64,000 nt of DNA from Neorhizobium populisoli (GCF_019430945.1 NZ_JAHYCB010000005.1:1-64000), one strand, 5' to 3'. Numbered from the stretch's first letter, positions 44,262 through 53,947 are shown. Program-made: numbers and translations. The notes: generated by a model not told the origin, from the sequence alone.

Positions 44262-45152
44262 CTAGATGCGCTCCCAGCTCTCATCCATCTGATTGCGGAA
44301 CCAGGTCATCTGCCGCTTGGCATATTGCCGCGTCAGCGCAGAGCCGCGTTCGATGACGTCTTCACGGCTCATGCGGCCTTCGCGCATCTCGGCGATCTGC
44401 ACGACGCCGATCGCCTTCATGACCGGCACATCGGGAGAGGGGTTAAGCGCCATAAGCGCCCTCACCTCGTCGATCGCGCCGCTCTCCAGCATCTTCTCGA
44501 ACCGGCTGTCGATCCGCTGATGCAGCACTTTGCGATCCGGCAGCACGACCAGCTTTCTCGCCCGCTGCGGATCGATCACCATCGGCCCCTGCCGGCCTTG
44601 AAACTCGGCGATCGAGCGCCCCGTCTCTTCAAGCACTTCCAGCGCCCGGACGATGCGCTGCCCATCCTTGGGCTCGAGGCTCGCGGCCACGGCGCCATCC
44701 CGACGGGCAAGTTCCGCATGAAGCGTTTCGGCGCCCTCCTCCTTAAGACGCAGCCGTACACTGCAACGAATGTCCTGCGAGATTTCCGGCATGTCTGAAA
44801 GCCCGCCGGTCAGCGCCTTGAAATAAAGCCCCGTGCCGCCGACAAAGACCGGCAGACGCCCCTCGGCCCTCAGCCGGCCAAGCACGTCATGCACGTCGCG
44901 AAGCCATTCGCCGGTCGAATAGGCGCGCGTTGCCGGCACATGGCCGTAGAGCAGGTGCGGCACGCCTTCCATCTCGTCTTCGGCCGGCCGCGCGGTCAGC
45001 ACCCGCAACGTGTCATAAACCTGCATGCTGTCGGCATTGATCACCACGCCGTTGGCTTCCCGCGCCAGACGCACGGCAAGCGCCGACTTGCCGCTGGCCG
45101 TCGGCCCGGTTATCAGGATCGCATCGATAGTTTCCACAAGGTCGGTCTTCAT
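44262..45152 (-). CDS. miaA: tRNA dimethylallyltransferase
   Basis: The 296-residue enzyme adds a dimethylallyl group to A37 of tRNAs reading UNN codons. It has the P-loop GPTASGKS at residues 16-23, INADSMQVYDTLRVLTARP, and FVGGTGLYFKALTGGL, followed by RQYAKRQMTWFRNQ near the C-terminus. The ATG at 45152 abuts the ATG of the divergent serB with no base between. An extra ten residues upstream in frame to 45182 would overlap serB. Confidence 0.96.
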   Translation of the reverse strand: MKTDLVETIDAILITGPTASGKSALAVRLAREANGVVINADSMQVYDTLRVLTARPAEDEMEGVPHLLYGHVPATRAYSTGEWLRDVHDVLGRLRAEGRLPVFVGGTGLYFKALTGGLSDMPEISQDIRCSVRLRLKEEGAETLHAELARRDGAVAASLEPKDGQRIVRALEVLEETGRSIAEFQGRQGPMVIDPQRARKLVVLPDRKVLHQRIDSRFEKMLESGAIDEVRALMALNPSPDVPVMKAIGVVQIAEMREGRMSREDVIERGSALTRQYAKRQMTWFRNQMDESWERI

Positions 45153-46043
45153 ATGGCTTTCGTTGCCACGCTCATTGCCCATCCGTCAAACCCTGTTCTC
45201 AACACAAAGCTTGGCGAACAATCGGCCGAGGCGGTGAAGGCCTCCGGCCTCTACTGGCTGGCGGACGGCATTGCATGCGATCTGGCGCTGCGCGACGGTG
45301 CGGATCCGCTCGCGGCGGAAGCGACCCTGCGCTCTTTGATCGCCGGCGCCCCGGTCGATGTCGTGGTCCAGGAGGTCGAAAACCGCCGCAAGAAATTCCT
45401 GATCGCCGACATGGATTCGACCATGATCGGTCAGGAATGCATCGACGAACTCGCCGATGTCGTCGGCCTGAAGGACAAAGTCTCGGCGATCACCGCCCGC
45501 GCCATGAACGGCGAGATCGCCTTCGAACCCGCCTTGCGAGAACGCGTTGCCCTCTTGAAGGGCCTGCCGATCACCGTCGTCGACGACGTCATCGCCCAGC
45601 GCATCACGCTCACTTCCGGCGGCCCGGAACTGATCGCCACGATGAAGGCCAAAGGCTTCTACAGCGCCCTCGTCTCCGGCGGTTTCACGGTCTTTACGAG
45701 CCGCATTGCTGCAACCCTGGGCTTTGACGAAAACCGCGCCAACATCCTGATCGAAAAAGACGGCATTCTGACCGGCGAAGTGGCCGAACCGATCCTCGGC
45801 AAGCAGGCCAAGGTGGACGCTCTGGAAGAGATCGCCGCAAGGCTCGGCATCGCGCCCGCCGATACGATTGCCGTAGGTGACGGCGCCAACGATCTCGGCA
45901 TGCTCGGCATCGCCGGTTCCGGCGTCGCCCTGCACGCCAAGCCGACGGTTGCCGCCGAGGCCAAGATCCGCATCGATCACGGGGATCTGACGGCGTTGCT
46001 GTATATCCAGGGGTATCGGAAAACAGATTTTGTGGCGGCTTGA
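45153..46043 (+). CDS. serB: Phosphoserine phosphatase
   Basis: The 296-residue HAD-type enzyme removes phosphate from phosphoserine, the last step of serine synthesis. Motif I is FLIADMDSTMIGQE (Asp86, Asp88), motif II is ALVSGGFTVF and motif III is VGDGANDLGML. A regulatory ACT-like N-terminal part precedes it. The start codon is directly back to back with miaA, so each gene's promoter must lie in the other's coding sequence. Confidence 0.96.
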   Translation: MAFVATLIAHPSNPVLNTKLGEQSAEAVKASGLYWLADGIACDLALRDGADPLAAEATLRSLIAGAPVDVVVQEVENRRKKFLIADMDSTMIGQECIDELADVVGLKDKVSAITARAMNGEIAFEPALRERVALLKGLPITVVDDVIAQRITLTSGGPELIATMKAKGFYSALVSGGFTVFTSRIAATLGFDENRANILIEKDGILTGEVAEPILGKQAKVDALEEIAARLGIAPADTIAVGDGANDLGMLGIAGSGVALHAKPTVAAEAKIRIDHGDLTALLYIQGYRKTDFVAA

Positions 46044-46093
46044 GTGAGGCCATTGCAGATTACAAATCTGTATGTACAATTGAGGCGCCATCC

Positions 46094-46380
46094 GTGCAAT
46101 TCGAATGGGACGACGAGAAAGCCAGACTGAACAAGGCAAAGCACGGCGTCTCTTTTGAATTTGCCCGCAACATTTGGAATGACCCGCTGCATATGGTCAT
46201 CCCCGACACCGTCCACGATGGAGAACAACGCTGGTTGGCCATAGGTTCAGTCAGTACATATCCGTTCTTGTGGCCGCCCATGCCTATCGCGGCAAGGACG
46301 GCAGTGAGATCATTCGGATCATCAGCGCCCGGCGGGCAACGCCCCATGAGAGAAAGCGTTATGAGCAGGAAAATTCTTAG
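46094..46380 (+). pseudogene. brnT: BrnT-type toxin gene, frameshifted
   Basis: The first half reads as BrnT: FEWDDEKARLNKAKHGVSFEFA, then NIWNDPLHMVIPDTVHDGEQRWLAIGSV in two stretches. Around 46250-46255 the frame changes by one base, and the rest of BrnT (YISVLVAAHAYRGKDGSEII, RIISARRATPHERKRYEQENS) continues in another frame to the TAG at 46380. The unshifted frame runs on into the antitoxin. The GTG at 46094 has GAGG 8 bases ahead. A toxin inactivated by one base, or a sequencing slip, are both possible. Confidence 0.72.
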
Positions 46381-46645
46381 CGAAGCGGACCGTCTGGAGC
46401 TTGCGGAATTGGAAGCGCGAGCCGATCAGCCTATCGACACCAGCGATATTCCCGAGATTACCGAAGAGCAGTGGCGGCTTGCTCAGCGCGGCAACCTCTA
46501 TAGACCGATCAAGAAGTCGGTAACGATACGCTTGGATGCCGACGTAGTGGAATGGTTCAAGACGCATGCCTCCGCCGGCTACCAGACGGAAATCAACAGT
46601 GTCCTTCGACGCCACGTGACTCGGCAAGACAAGAAATCTGCCTGA
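46361..46645 (+). CDS. brnA: BrnA-type antitoxin
   Basis: The 94-residue protein has a helical, acidic N-terminal part (SRKILSEADRLELAEL, SDIPEITEEQW) and a ribbon-helix-helix C-terminus (RPIKKSVTIRLDADVVEWFK, YQTEINSVLRRHV), as in BrnA antitoxins that bind BrnT and repress the operon. Its ATG overlaps the end of brnT by 20 bases and has GAGAGAAAG upstream. It appears intact while the toxin gene is broken. Confidence 0.83.
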   Translation: MSRKILSEADRLELAELEARADQPIDTSDIPEITEEQWRLAQRGNLYRPIKKSVTIRLDADVVEWFKTHASAGYQTEINSVLRRHVTRQDKKSA

Positions 46646-46660
46646 TATCGAGCGGCCCAA

Positions 46661-47248
46661 ATGACCGAGCCAGCCATCATCCTCGAAACCGAACGCCTGC
46701 GCCTTCGCACCTGGCTGGACGGCGACCGTAATCTCTTTCGCGAGATCAATGCGGATCAGAAGGTGATGGAGTTCTTTCCCTTTCGCCGTTCTTATGCGGA
46801 GGCCGATGCGCTGATGGCGAAGGTGAACGAAAACATCACCGATACGGGTCTCGGCTTCTATTGCATGGAACTCAAGGCGACACAGGAACCCATGGGCTTC
46901 TGCGGCCTATCCTATGCCAATATGCCGGACATCTTCCCGCCCGAGGTTGTGGAGATCGGCTGGCGCCTCGCCACCCGTTTCTGGGGCAATGGCTATGTGA
47001 CGGAGGCCGCCCATGCGCTGCTCGACTTCGCCTTCGATGAAAGGCAGCTTGAGGCCGTTGTGTCCTTCGCGGTGGCGGAGAATCATCGTTCGACCGCAGT
47101 CATGAAGCGGCTTGGCCTTCACCGCATCGCGGACATGGATTTCGACCATCCCCGGGTGCCGGACACCCATCCGCACTTGAAGCCACATGTGGTCTACGCG
47201 GTGACGCGGGATGAATGGCTGGCGCAGCAGCAGGCCGCTTTCAGCTGA
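46661..47248 (+). CDS. GNAT family N-acetyltransferase
   Basis: The 195-residue enzyme of the RimJ/RimL-like GNAT group has ETERLRLRTWLDGDRNLFREI at the start, PMGFCGLSYANMP, VEIGWRLATRFWGNGYVTEA (acetyl-CoA loop) and VAENHRSTAVMKRLGLHR. Such proteins acetylate N-termini of proteins or small amines; target unknown. It begins 15 bases behind brnA. Confidence 0.88.
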   Translation: MTEPAIILETERLRLRTWLDGDRNLFREINADQKVMEFFPFRRSYAEADALMAKVNENITDTGLGFYCMELKATQEPMGFCGLSYANMPDIFPPEVVEIGWRLATRFWGNGYVTEAAHALLDFAFDERQLEAVVSFAVAENHRSTAVMKRLGLHRIADMDFDHPRVPDTHPHLKPHVVYAVTRDEWLAQQQAAFS

Positions 47249-47255
47249 AACGCAA

Positions 47256-47286
47256 ATCGCCCGCAAGCCTTTGGCTTACGGGCGAT
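47256..47286. terminator. Hairpin between the convergent GNAT and degP genes
   Basis: ATCGCCCGCAAGCC and GGCTTACGGGCGAT pair over 13 of 14 positions around a TTT loop. No T-run follows, so it may be a weak or bidirectional terminator. Confidence 0.5.
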
Positions 47287-47311
47287 CCGGATCTCTCTAA
47301 ATCGACCCGGA

Positions 47312-49006
47312 CTATTCCAGCGGCAGCGCGATGAAGCGCAAGTTGCCGGAGGCGTCCGACACCATGACATGCGCATTGCGACGTCCTTCGGACTTCAGCA
47401 TGTTGATGCGCTTGGAAACGTCGGCCGGGTTCTCAACGAAATCCTGAGCCACTTCGACGATCACTTCACCGACCTTCAAGCCCTTCTGGGCTGCCGGCGA
47501 GTTCGGTTCGATCGCCGTCACCACCACGCCTTCGACGCTCTCTACGATGCTGAAGCTCTTACGGCGGGCTTCGTCGAGCGGCGCCAGCGTCATGCCGAAC
47601 AGGGTGGACGGCTCCTGAGCGTTCTGGCCCTTCTGGTCTGCCGGCGGCTTGGCCTGGGGCATGGGCTGGTTATTGCCCTGCTGTCCCTGCGGCGGCTGGG
47701 CCGGCTTGTCCTTGTCGTCATCCTCGGCTTCCGCCGCCGTGTCTTCCAGACGGCCGAGCGTGACCTGGACGGTCTGCTGCTTGCTGTCGCGCAGCACGAC
47801 GACATCCACCGCCTTGCCGACCGGGCTTTCGGCGACGATACGCGGCAGGTCGCGCATTTCGTTGACCGGCTGGCCGTCGAACGTGAGGATCACGTCCCCG
47901 GACTTGATCTCGCCACTCTTGATCGGCCCGCCGCTGACGACGCCGGACACCAGCGCACCGCGCGGTTTGTCGAGGCCGAGGCTTGCCGCAACATCCTCAG
48001 TCACCGGCTGGATGCGCACGCCGAGCCAGCCGCGGCGGGTCTCGCCGAACTCGATCAGCTGGTGGACGATGTTTTCCGCAAGCTCCGTCGGCACCGCGAA
48101 ACCGATGCCGATCGAACCGCCCGATGGCGAGATGATCGCGGTGTTGATGCCGATGACCTCGCCGCGCATGTTGAACAGCGGGCCGCCGGAATTGCCCTTG
48201 TTGATCGCCGCATCCGTCTGGATGAAGTTGTCATAGGGGCCGGCATTGATGTTGCGGCCGCGGGCCGAGATGATGCCCAGCGTCACCGAACCGCCGAGGC
48301 CGAACGGGTTGCCGATCGCCATCACCCAGTCGCCGATGCGCATCTGGCGCGAATTGCCAAACCGCACGGCTTTCAGCGGCGCCTTCGGCTCCACCTTCAG
48401 GACCGACAAGTCCGTCTTGGTATCGGTGCCGACCAGCTTCGCCTTCAGCTTGCTGCCGTTCGGGAAGATTACCTCGATATCGTCGGCGCCTTCGATGACG
48501 TGGTTGTTGGTGACCACATAACCGGCCGGATCGATGACGAAGCCCGAACCGAGCGACGAAACCTTCTGGTTGGAATTCTGGTTGCCCTGGCCGTCGAAGA
48601 AATCCTCGAAGAATTCCTGGAAGGGCGAACCTTCCTGGATCTGCGGCTGCGGGCCGGCGCCGGTATCCTTGACGCTCTGCGAGGTCGAAATGTTGACGAC
48701 CGCATCGAGCAAGCCTTCCGCCAGATCGGCGATCGAGGCCGGGCCGGCAGCCATCATCGCCGGGCTGCGCGGCGGCGGATTGAGCGTCGGAGACGGGGTC
48801 GGCGGTGCGGGCAACATGGCGCCCGGAGCCGGGGGAGCGGCCGGATTGGCATTCTGGGTGGGTGCTGGCGGAGCCGGCGGCGCCGGGGTCTGGGCGAAGG
48901 CCTGCCCCGATCCAACCCAAGGACCGCCGAATGGGCCACCCAATATCGCTAGGGCGGCCGTCAGCGTGACGGTGCGCTTGAAGGTCGATCGAACCGAATG
49001 GGCCAT
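47312..49006 (-). CDS. degP: Periplasmic serine protease, DegP/Do type
   Basis: The 564-residue protease has a signal peptide, a long Pro/Ala linker, the trypsin-like domain with catalytic His in VVTNNHVIEGADD, Asp in TDLSVLKVE and Ser in GNSGGPLFN, then two PDZ domains separated by a Gln/Pro-rich tract. It degrades or refolds damaged envelope proteins. The catalytic set is complete. It lies downstream of hflC on the same strand but is separated by a terminator and 220 bases, so it probably has its own promoter. Confidence 0.95.
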   Translation of the reverse strand: MAHSVRSTFKRTVTLTAALAILGGPFGGPWVGSGQAFAQTPAPPAPPAPTQNANPAAPPAPGAMLPAPPTPSPTLNPPPRSPAMMAAGPASIADLAEGLLDAVVNISTSQSVKDTGAGPQPQIQEGSPFQEFFEDFFDGQGNQNSNQKVSSLGSGFVIDPAGYVVTNNHVIEGADDIEVIFPNGSKLKAKLVGTDTKTDLSVLKVEPKAPLKAVRFGNSRQMRIGDWVMAIGNPFGLGGSVTLGIISARGRNINAGPYDNFIQTDAAINKGNSGGPLFNMRGEVIGINTAIISPSGGSIGIGFAVPTELAENIVHQLIEFGETRRGWLGVRIQPVTEDVAASLGLDKPRGALVSGVVSGGPIKSGEIKSGDVILTFDGQPVNEMRDLPRIVAESPVGKAVDVVVLRDSKQQTVQVTLGRLEDTAAEAEDDDKDKPAQPPQGQQGNNQPMPQAKPPADQKGQNAQEPSTLFGMTLAPLDEARRKSFSIVESVEGVVVTAIEPNSPAAQKGLKVGEVIVEVAQDFVENPADVSKRINMLKSEGRRNAHVMVSDASGNLRFIALPLE

Positions 49007-49193
49007 CTGGCATCCTCGCTATTGGGCTTCCACATCGCCGCGCAGAGCAGGGCTCGCGCGCGGCGTGTCATAGGACCCTTTGAATCGGGCGGAGTTTCGG
49101 CAAAGCATAAGGCGGAATGAGGTCGGGGGAAATTACCTTTTCGTGAGGAATTATCCGCCTGCCCGCATACCCTGTGGAAGGTTTTGAACGAAA

Positions 49194-49215
49194 GAGGGCG
49201 GCTCGCGCCGCCCTC
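49194..49215 (-). terminator. Terminator after hflC
   Basis: GAGGGCGGC and GCCGCCCTC form a 9-bp perfect stem with a four-base loop; on the minus strand TTTCGTTC follows. It closes the thyA-folA-hflK-hflC run before degP. Confidence 0.75.
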
Positions 49216-49226
49216 GCCTGTCCGGG

Positions 49227-50219
49227 TCAGTTATTGGCCGGCGCAGTCGGCTGGGCCGGTGAGGCCGGAACCGAACCTGGAGCTGCCGAGCCCGGAACTG
49301 TCGAACGGGGAGCTGCCGGCGGAACCGGTGCCAGCGGCGTGCCGCCCGACGAGTTGAAGAACCGGAAGAACTCCGAATCCGGCGACAGCACCATGGTGGT
49401 GTTCGCATCGGCCATTGAGGCGACATAGGCGCGCATCGAGCGATAGAACTCGAAGAAGGCCGGGTCGCGCTGGAAGGCTTCGCCGAAGATCTTGTTGCGT
49501 TCCGCGTCGCCCTGACCGCGCATGATTTCCGAATCGCGCTGCGCTTCCGACTGCAGTTCGACGACCTGACGGTCGGCGATGGCGCGGCGGCGCTGGCCCT
49601 GTTCGTTACCACGGGCGCGGATCAGTTCGGCTTCCGCAAGACGCTCGGCCTTCATGCGCTGGAAGGTCTGCTGCGAGACTTCCTGCGTCAGATCGGTGCG
49701 GCGGATGCGGACGTCGCGGATCGACAGACCGAGGGTCTCGGCTGCAGTGTTGAGGTCGGCACGGACCTCCTGCATCATCGCGACACGCTCGTTCGACAGA
49801 GCCGCATCGAAGTTCCGCAGACCGTAGACGCGGCGAAGCGCTGCGTCGAGACGGGTGCTGAGACGCGATTCGGCGGATGCGCGATCGCCCGAAACCGTTT
49901 CGCGGAAGATGCGCGGATCGTTGATCGAATAGACCACGAAAGCGTCGACCTCATAAAAGGCGCCGCCGCGAACCTGGACGCGGATATTGTCGAGATCGAA
50001 GCGGAGCGCACGATCTTCGACATACTGGACGCGGTCGGCGTCCATGAAGGCGAAGGGCAGCTTGAAATAGATGCCCGGTTCGCGTTTGACGTCCTGGATC
50101 TGACCGAAACGGACGACGATCGCCTGTTCGCGTTCGTTGACCACGAAGACCGACGAATAGACCAGGAAGAAGATGACGGCGAGGCCGACAAGGAAGACCG
50201 GAAGACGAGTGGAGTTCAT
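49227..50219 (-). CDS. hflC: HflC, SPFH-domain membrane protease modulator
   Basis: The 330-residue protein has one N-terminal membrane anchor (PVFLVGLAVIFFLVYSSVFVV) and a band 7/SPFH domain starting NEREQAIVVRFGQIQD, followed by a coiled coil (AEAELIRARGNEQGQRRRAIADRQVVELQ in parts). With HflK it surrounds the FtsH protease and tunes its activity on membrane proteins. The tail after about residue 300 is Pro/Ala-rich. Its ATG overlaps the hflK stop. Confidence 0.96.
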   Translation of the reverse strand: MNSTRLPVFLVGLAVIFFLVYSSVFVVNEREQAIVVRFGQIQDVKREPGIYFKLPFAFMDADRVQYVEDRALRFDLDNIRVQVRGGAFYEVDAFVVYSINDPRIFRETVSGDRASAESRLSTRLDAALRRVYGLRNFDAALSNERVAMMQEVRADLNTAAETLGLSIRDVRIRRTDLTQEVSQQTFQRMKAERLAEAELIRARGNEQGQRRRAIADRQVVELQSEAQRDSEIMRGQGDAERNKIFGEAFQRDPAFFEFYRSMRAYVASMADANTTMVLSPDSEFFRFFNSSGGTPLAPVPPAAPRSTVPGSAAPGSVPASPAQPTAPANN

Positions 50220-51331
50220 CGGTTGGCTCCCTGCTGGGTCGGCTGCGGCCGGACCATCTCGTTCAACGGCAGATAGGGAACCACGCCGTCCTTGCTGTCG
50301 ATAATCACCTTGTGCGAGTTCTTCAGCACCGCTTCCATCGTTTCCAGGAAGATACGACGGCGCGTCACTTCGGGCGCATTGGCATATTCGTTGTAGATCG
50401 ACACGAAGCGCTGCGCTTCACCGGTTGCCTCGTTGACGACACGATCCTTGTAGGCGGATGCCTCTTCGCGGATCTGAGCCGACTGACCACGCGCCTGACC
50501 AAGACGCTGGTTGGCGTACTGGTTGGCTTCTTCGACGAAGCGGTCCTCGTCCTGCTCGGCGCGCTGCACTTCTTCGAATGCGTCGGCGACTTCGCGCGGC
50601 GGGGCCGCATCTTCCACCGGCACGGCGTTGATCGATATGCCGGAACCGTAGGTGTCCATCGTGCCCTGAATGATATTGCGCACCTCGGTCGAGATGCCTT
50701 CGCGGTTATCGCGGAAGATATCCTGCGCCGGACGACGGCCGACCACTTCGCGCATGGCGCTTTCGGCAACCTGCTGCAGGGTCGCGGCCGGGCTTTCAAG
50801 ATTGAAAAGATAGGCCTTCGGATCGGTGATGGTGAACAGAACCGAGAACTGCACGTTGACGATGTTCTGGTCGCCCGTCAGCATCCAGCCGGCATTCGAC
50901 GAGGAATTGCGCGTCGCGCCGATATTCTGCTGCTGTTCGGTGACCTTGACGATCTCTACGGATTCCAGCGGCCAGAAATGGAAATGCAGGCCCGGCATGG
51001 AAATTTCGGCCTTCGGACGGCCGAAGCGCAGTTCGACGCCACGCTCGTCCGGCTGGACGGTATAGACCGACTGGAACGCCAGGAACGCGAGGACGACCAG
51101 AAGCACGATGACGAATGCACCACCGTTGAACCCGCCGGGCAAAACGCCGCGCAGCCGGTCCTGACTTCTCCTTATGATGTCCTCGAGATCGGGCGGGCCG
51201 CCGTTATTGCCGCCACCCCCGCCGCCGCGTGGGCGGTTCGGTCCCTGTCCCCAGGGTCCTTGATTATTACCGCCACCACCGCCGCCGCCCCAAGGGCCGC
51301 CGCCGCCACCATTCTGATTGCTCCAGGGCAT
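50216..51331 (-). CDS. hflK: HflK, SPFH-domain membrane protease modulator
   Basis: The 371-residue partner of HflC has a Gly/Asn-rich cytoplasmic N-terminus of about 75 residues, one membrane helix (FVIVLLVVLAFLAFQSVYTV) and the SPFH domain (QPDERGVELRFGRPKAEI) with a coiled coil. The ATG at 51331 follows AGAGG; a TTG one codon earlier is possible. It follows folA by 137 bases and precedes hflC with a 4-base overlap. Confidence 0.95.
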   Translation of the reverse strand: MPWSNQNGGGGGPWGGGGGGGNNQGPWGQGPNRPRGGGGGGNNGGPPDLEDIIRRSQDRLRGVLPGGFNGGAFVIVLLVVLAFLAFQSVYTVQPDERGVELRFGRPKAEISMPGLHFHFWPLESVEIVKVTEQQQNIGATRNSSSNAGWMLTGDQNIVNVQFSVLFTITDPKAYLFNLESPAATLQQVAESAMREVVGRRPAQDIFRDNREGISTEVRNIIQGTMDTYGSGISINAVPVEDAAPPREVADAFEEVQRAEQDEDRFVEEANQYANQRLGQARGQSAQIREEASAYKDRVVNEATGEAQRFVSIYNEYANAPEVTRRRIFLETMEAVLKNSHKVIIDSKDGVVPYLPLNEMVRPQPTQQGANR

Positions 51332-51468
51332 CAAAACCTCTTTGTTCGTACCACTCCCATGCCGCGACTATGCCGTGTGACGGATGTCGCGCCATGCCGT
51401 TATAGGTATGCGGCGACCTGCTTTCAACGCAGGCTTGATAACTTCCAGGTCAACGCTCACGAAATGTT

Positions 51469-52011
51469 TCAGTTTGCCGCAGTCGGACGCGCGCTTCGGC
51501 GCATGTAAGTGGCGAAACGGGTGGCATAACTGTCTTTTTCGCCGGCCGGCACGGCAACCTCTTCGAACTTGTCGAACAAGGCCGGATCGATCGCCGGAAA
51601 CACGGTGTCGCCGTCTGCAATGTCCGCATCCACATGGGTGATGCGCAACGTATCGGCGATCCCGATCGCCTCGGCATAGATCTGCCCGCCGCCGAGAACA
51701 TAGATCTCGTCGCTGCCGAGTTCGGCGGCTCTCGTCCCGGCAATCACAATCGCCTCGTCGAGCGACGACGCCACATCGGCGCCGGGGTAGGAAAAATCCG
51801 GATTGCGGGTGACGATCACATGCGGCCTCCCAGGCAAAGGCCTGCCGCCGAAACTGTCGAACGTCTTGCGACCGACGATCACGGGCTTGCCCAGCGTCAG
51901 CGCCTTGAAGCGCTTCAGGTCGGTCGAGAGTTTCCACGGCATGTCGCCGTCACGGCCGATGACGCCATTGCGGGAGACTGCGGCGATGAGGGAAATGCGG
52001 ACCTGGGTCAA
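51469..52011 (-). CDS. folA: Dihydrofolate reductase
   Basis: The 180-residue enzyme reduces dihydrofolate with NADPH, restoring the folate used by ThyA. Motifs: [40 protein letters not shown] with the substrate Asp, and [11 protein letters not shown] for NADPH. The start is a TTG that overlaps the stop of thyA (TTGA), coupling the two functionally linked genes. Confidence 0.95.
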   Translation of the reverse strand: MTQVRISLIAAVSRNGVIGRDGDMPWKLSTDLKRFKALTLGKPVIVGRKTFDSFGGRPLPGRPHVIVTRNPDFSYPGADVASSLDEAIVIAGTRAAELGSDEIYVLGGGQIYAEAIGIADTLRITHVDADIADGDTVFPAIDPALFDKFEEVAVPAGEKDSYATRFATYMRRSARPTAAN

Positions 52012-52802
52012 ACTGCTATCGGCGCCTTGATATGGGCGTCCGCCTCATAACCTTCGAGCGTGAAATCCTCGTATTTGAACGAGAAGATATCCTTCACGGC
52101 CGGATTGAGCTTCATCGTTGGCAAGGGCTTCGGCGTGCGGGTCATCTGCAGCTTGGCCTGCTCGAAATGGTCCGAATAGATATGCGTGTCGCCGAGCGTG
52201 TGGACGAAATCGCCGAGCTTCAGGCCGGTCACCTGCGCCACCATCATCGTCAGAAGCGCGTAGGAGGCGATATTGAAGGGCACGCCGAGGAAGACGTCCG
52301 CCGAGCGCTGGTAGAGCTGGCAGGAAAGCCTGCCGTCGGCGACATAGAACTGGAACAGGCAGTGGCAGGGCGGCAGTGCCATTTCATCGACTTCCGCCGG
52401 GTTCCAGGCGGAAACGATATGGCGGCGGGAGTTCGGATTGACCTTCAGCCCTTCGATCAGCTGGGCGATCTGGTCGATATGCCGACCGTCCGGTGCCGGC
52501 CAGGAGCGCCATTGCGAGCCATAGACCGGTCCGAGGTCGCCGTTCTCGTCGGCCCATTCATTCCAGATCGAAACGCCGTTTTCCGTCAGGTAGCGGATAT
52601 TCGTCTCGCCCTTCAGAAACCACAGCAGTTCGTGGATGATCGATCTCAGATGCAGCTTTTTCGTCGTGAGGACCGGAAAGCCTTCGTTCAGGTCGAAACG
52701 CATCTGGTAGCCGAACACCGAACGCGTGCCCTTGCCGGTGCGGTCGCCACGGTCGAGGCCGGTATCCATCACATGCCGGAGAAGATCGAGATACTGTTTC
52801 AT
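52008..52802 (-). CDS. thyA: Thymidylate synthase
   Basis: The 264-residue enzyme makes dTMP from dUMP. It has [19 protein letters not shown], the catalytic Cys in [33 protein letters not shown] and the C-terminal KAPIAV. Length is that of the Escherichia coli enzyme. It is the first gene of the thyA-folA-hflK-hflC run. Confidence 0.97.
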   Translation of the reverse strand: MKQYLDLLRHVMDTGLDRGDRTGKGTRSVFGYQMRFDLNEGFPVLTTKKLHLRSIIHELLWFLKGETNIRYLTENGVSIWNEWADENGDLGPVYGSQWRSWPAPDGRHIDQIAQLIEGLKVNPNSRRHIVSAWNPAEVDEMALPPCHCLFQFYVADGRLSCQLYQRSADVFLGVPFNIASYALLTMMVAQVTGLKLGDFVHTLGDTHIYSDHFEQAKLQMTRTPKPLPTMKLNPAVKDIFSFKYEDFTLEGYEADAHIKAPIAV

Positions 52803-52853
52803 GGGTCAGGCCGCCGATTCTGAAATCATCGATCTACATAATAGCATGACATT

Positions 52854-52871
52854 GCGGGACCAACGTCCCGC
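52854..52871. terminator. Hairpin between the SDR gene and thyA
   Basis: GCGGGAC-CAAC-GTCCCGC is a perfect 7-bp stem. It follows the SDR gene on the minus strand by 42 bases. No T-run follows, so termination is a guess. Confidence 0.4.
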
Positions 52872-52913
52872 CGTCGATGTCCCCGGCTATTTTAGTGATC
52901 CTGCGTCGCTGAA

Positions 52914-53810
52914 TCACTTCGAAACATACTTCCGCCAGTCATGTTCCTCGACGAACCCCAACACCTCGCGGGCCTTGCGATTGCTGATCGGCGCCTCGTA
53001 TTCGCCGATCTCGCCGGTGATCGGCGTACCCGGCGCATATTTCTGCAGAAAAGCCTTGGTCGGCTCATTCGCCGTGATCGTATCGTTCACCGCGTTGAAC
53101 ACCTGATAACCCAGCCCGTCCGTTTCGACGCAGCGATGGACGATCTGGCCGAGGTCTCGGGCGTCGATATAGCTCCAGGCATTGCGCTTGCGCGACGGCG
53201 GATCGGCGAGGAAGGCCGGGAAGCGGGCGTAATCTTCCGGCGAAATGACGTTGCCGATCCTCAGCGCATAGATATCGGCGCCGAAGCGCATCGAGAATGC
53301 GCGCGCCGTCTTCTCGTTGACCACTTTGGAAAGTCCGTAGCTGTCCATCGGATCGACGTCGTAATCCTCGGTCAGCGGAAAAGAGTGATAGTCCTTGTCG
53401 CCTTCGGCGAAGCAGACGCCATAGGTCGTTTCGCTCGAGGCGATGATCACCTTGCGAATGCCGAGCTTCATCGCCGCTTCGATGACATTGTAGGTGGAGA
53501 CCGTGTTGGCGGCGAAGGTCGTGTTGTCCGGGCGCATCAGGATGCGCGGCACAGCGGCGAAATGCACCACCGCATCGACCGGCGCCGGCCCCTTGCCGGT
53601 TTCCAGTCCCTTGAAATTGAAATGCATCGAAAGCGCGTTGAAGGTTTCGCCGCTATCCGTCAGATCGGTGATGAGGGTATTGACGCCCGGATGGTCGAGC
53701 GGAACGAGGTCGAGGTTGAACACCTCGTGGCCCTGGCCCGTCAGATAGGGCACCACATGCCTGCCGGCCTTGCCGCTGCCGCCGGTGAATACGATCCGCT
53801 TGCCCATCAT
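52914..53810 (-). CDS. NAD-dependent epimerase/dehydratase-like SDR
   Basis: The 298-residue extended SDR has the NAD site FTGGSGKAGRHVVPYL, then VVHFAAVPRI, the catalytic Ser/Thr region IIASSETTYG and the Tyr-x3-Lys pair in DSYGLSKVVNEK. It is likely a sugar-nucleotide epimerase, dehydratase or uronate dehydrogenase relative; substrate unknown. GGAGG sits just before a double ATG (53810, 53807). Confidence 0.88.
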   Translation of the reverse strand: MMGKRIVFTGGSGKAGRHVVPYLTGQGHEVFNLDLVPLDHPGVNTLITDLTDSGETFNALSMHFNFKGLETGKGPAPVDAVVHFAAVPRILMRPDNTTFAANTVSTYNVIEAAMKLGIRKVIIASSETTYGVCFAEGDKDYHSFPLTEDYDVDPMDSYGLSKVVNEKTARAFSMRFGADIYALRIGNVISPEDYARFPAFLADPPSRKRNAWSYIDARDLGQIVHRCVETDGLGYQVFNAVNDTITANEPTKAFLQKYAPGTPITGEIGEYEAPISNRKAREVLGFVEEHDWRKYVSK

Positions 53811-53947
53811 TCGCCTCCTCGCAAATCCGCCCTGCCCTGCACGGCCGACATCATAGCGGCTCGACAACGGGCGTGGATTAACTAGCGGCGAAAGTCTGCC
53901 GTTGCCAGCCACAAAAGGCCGGCAACGGCGAATTGATCGCGAGATCC

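Noticed and set aside
44889..45152. An N-terminal extension of serB
   Set aside because: It lies antisense inside miaA and has no similarity to SerB; the ATG at 45153 gives the usual beginning.
46040..46645. A single 201-residue protein joining BrnT and BrnA
   Set aside because: The middle part matches neither family and BrnT's true C-terminus reads in another frame; a frameshift explains it better than a real fusion.
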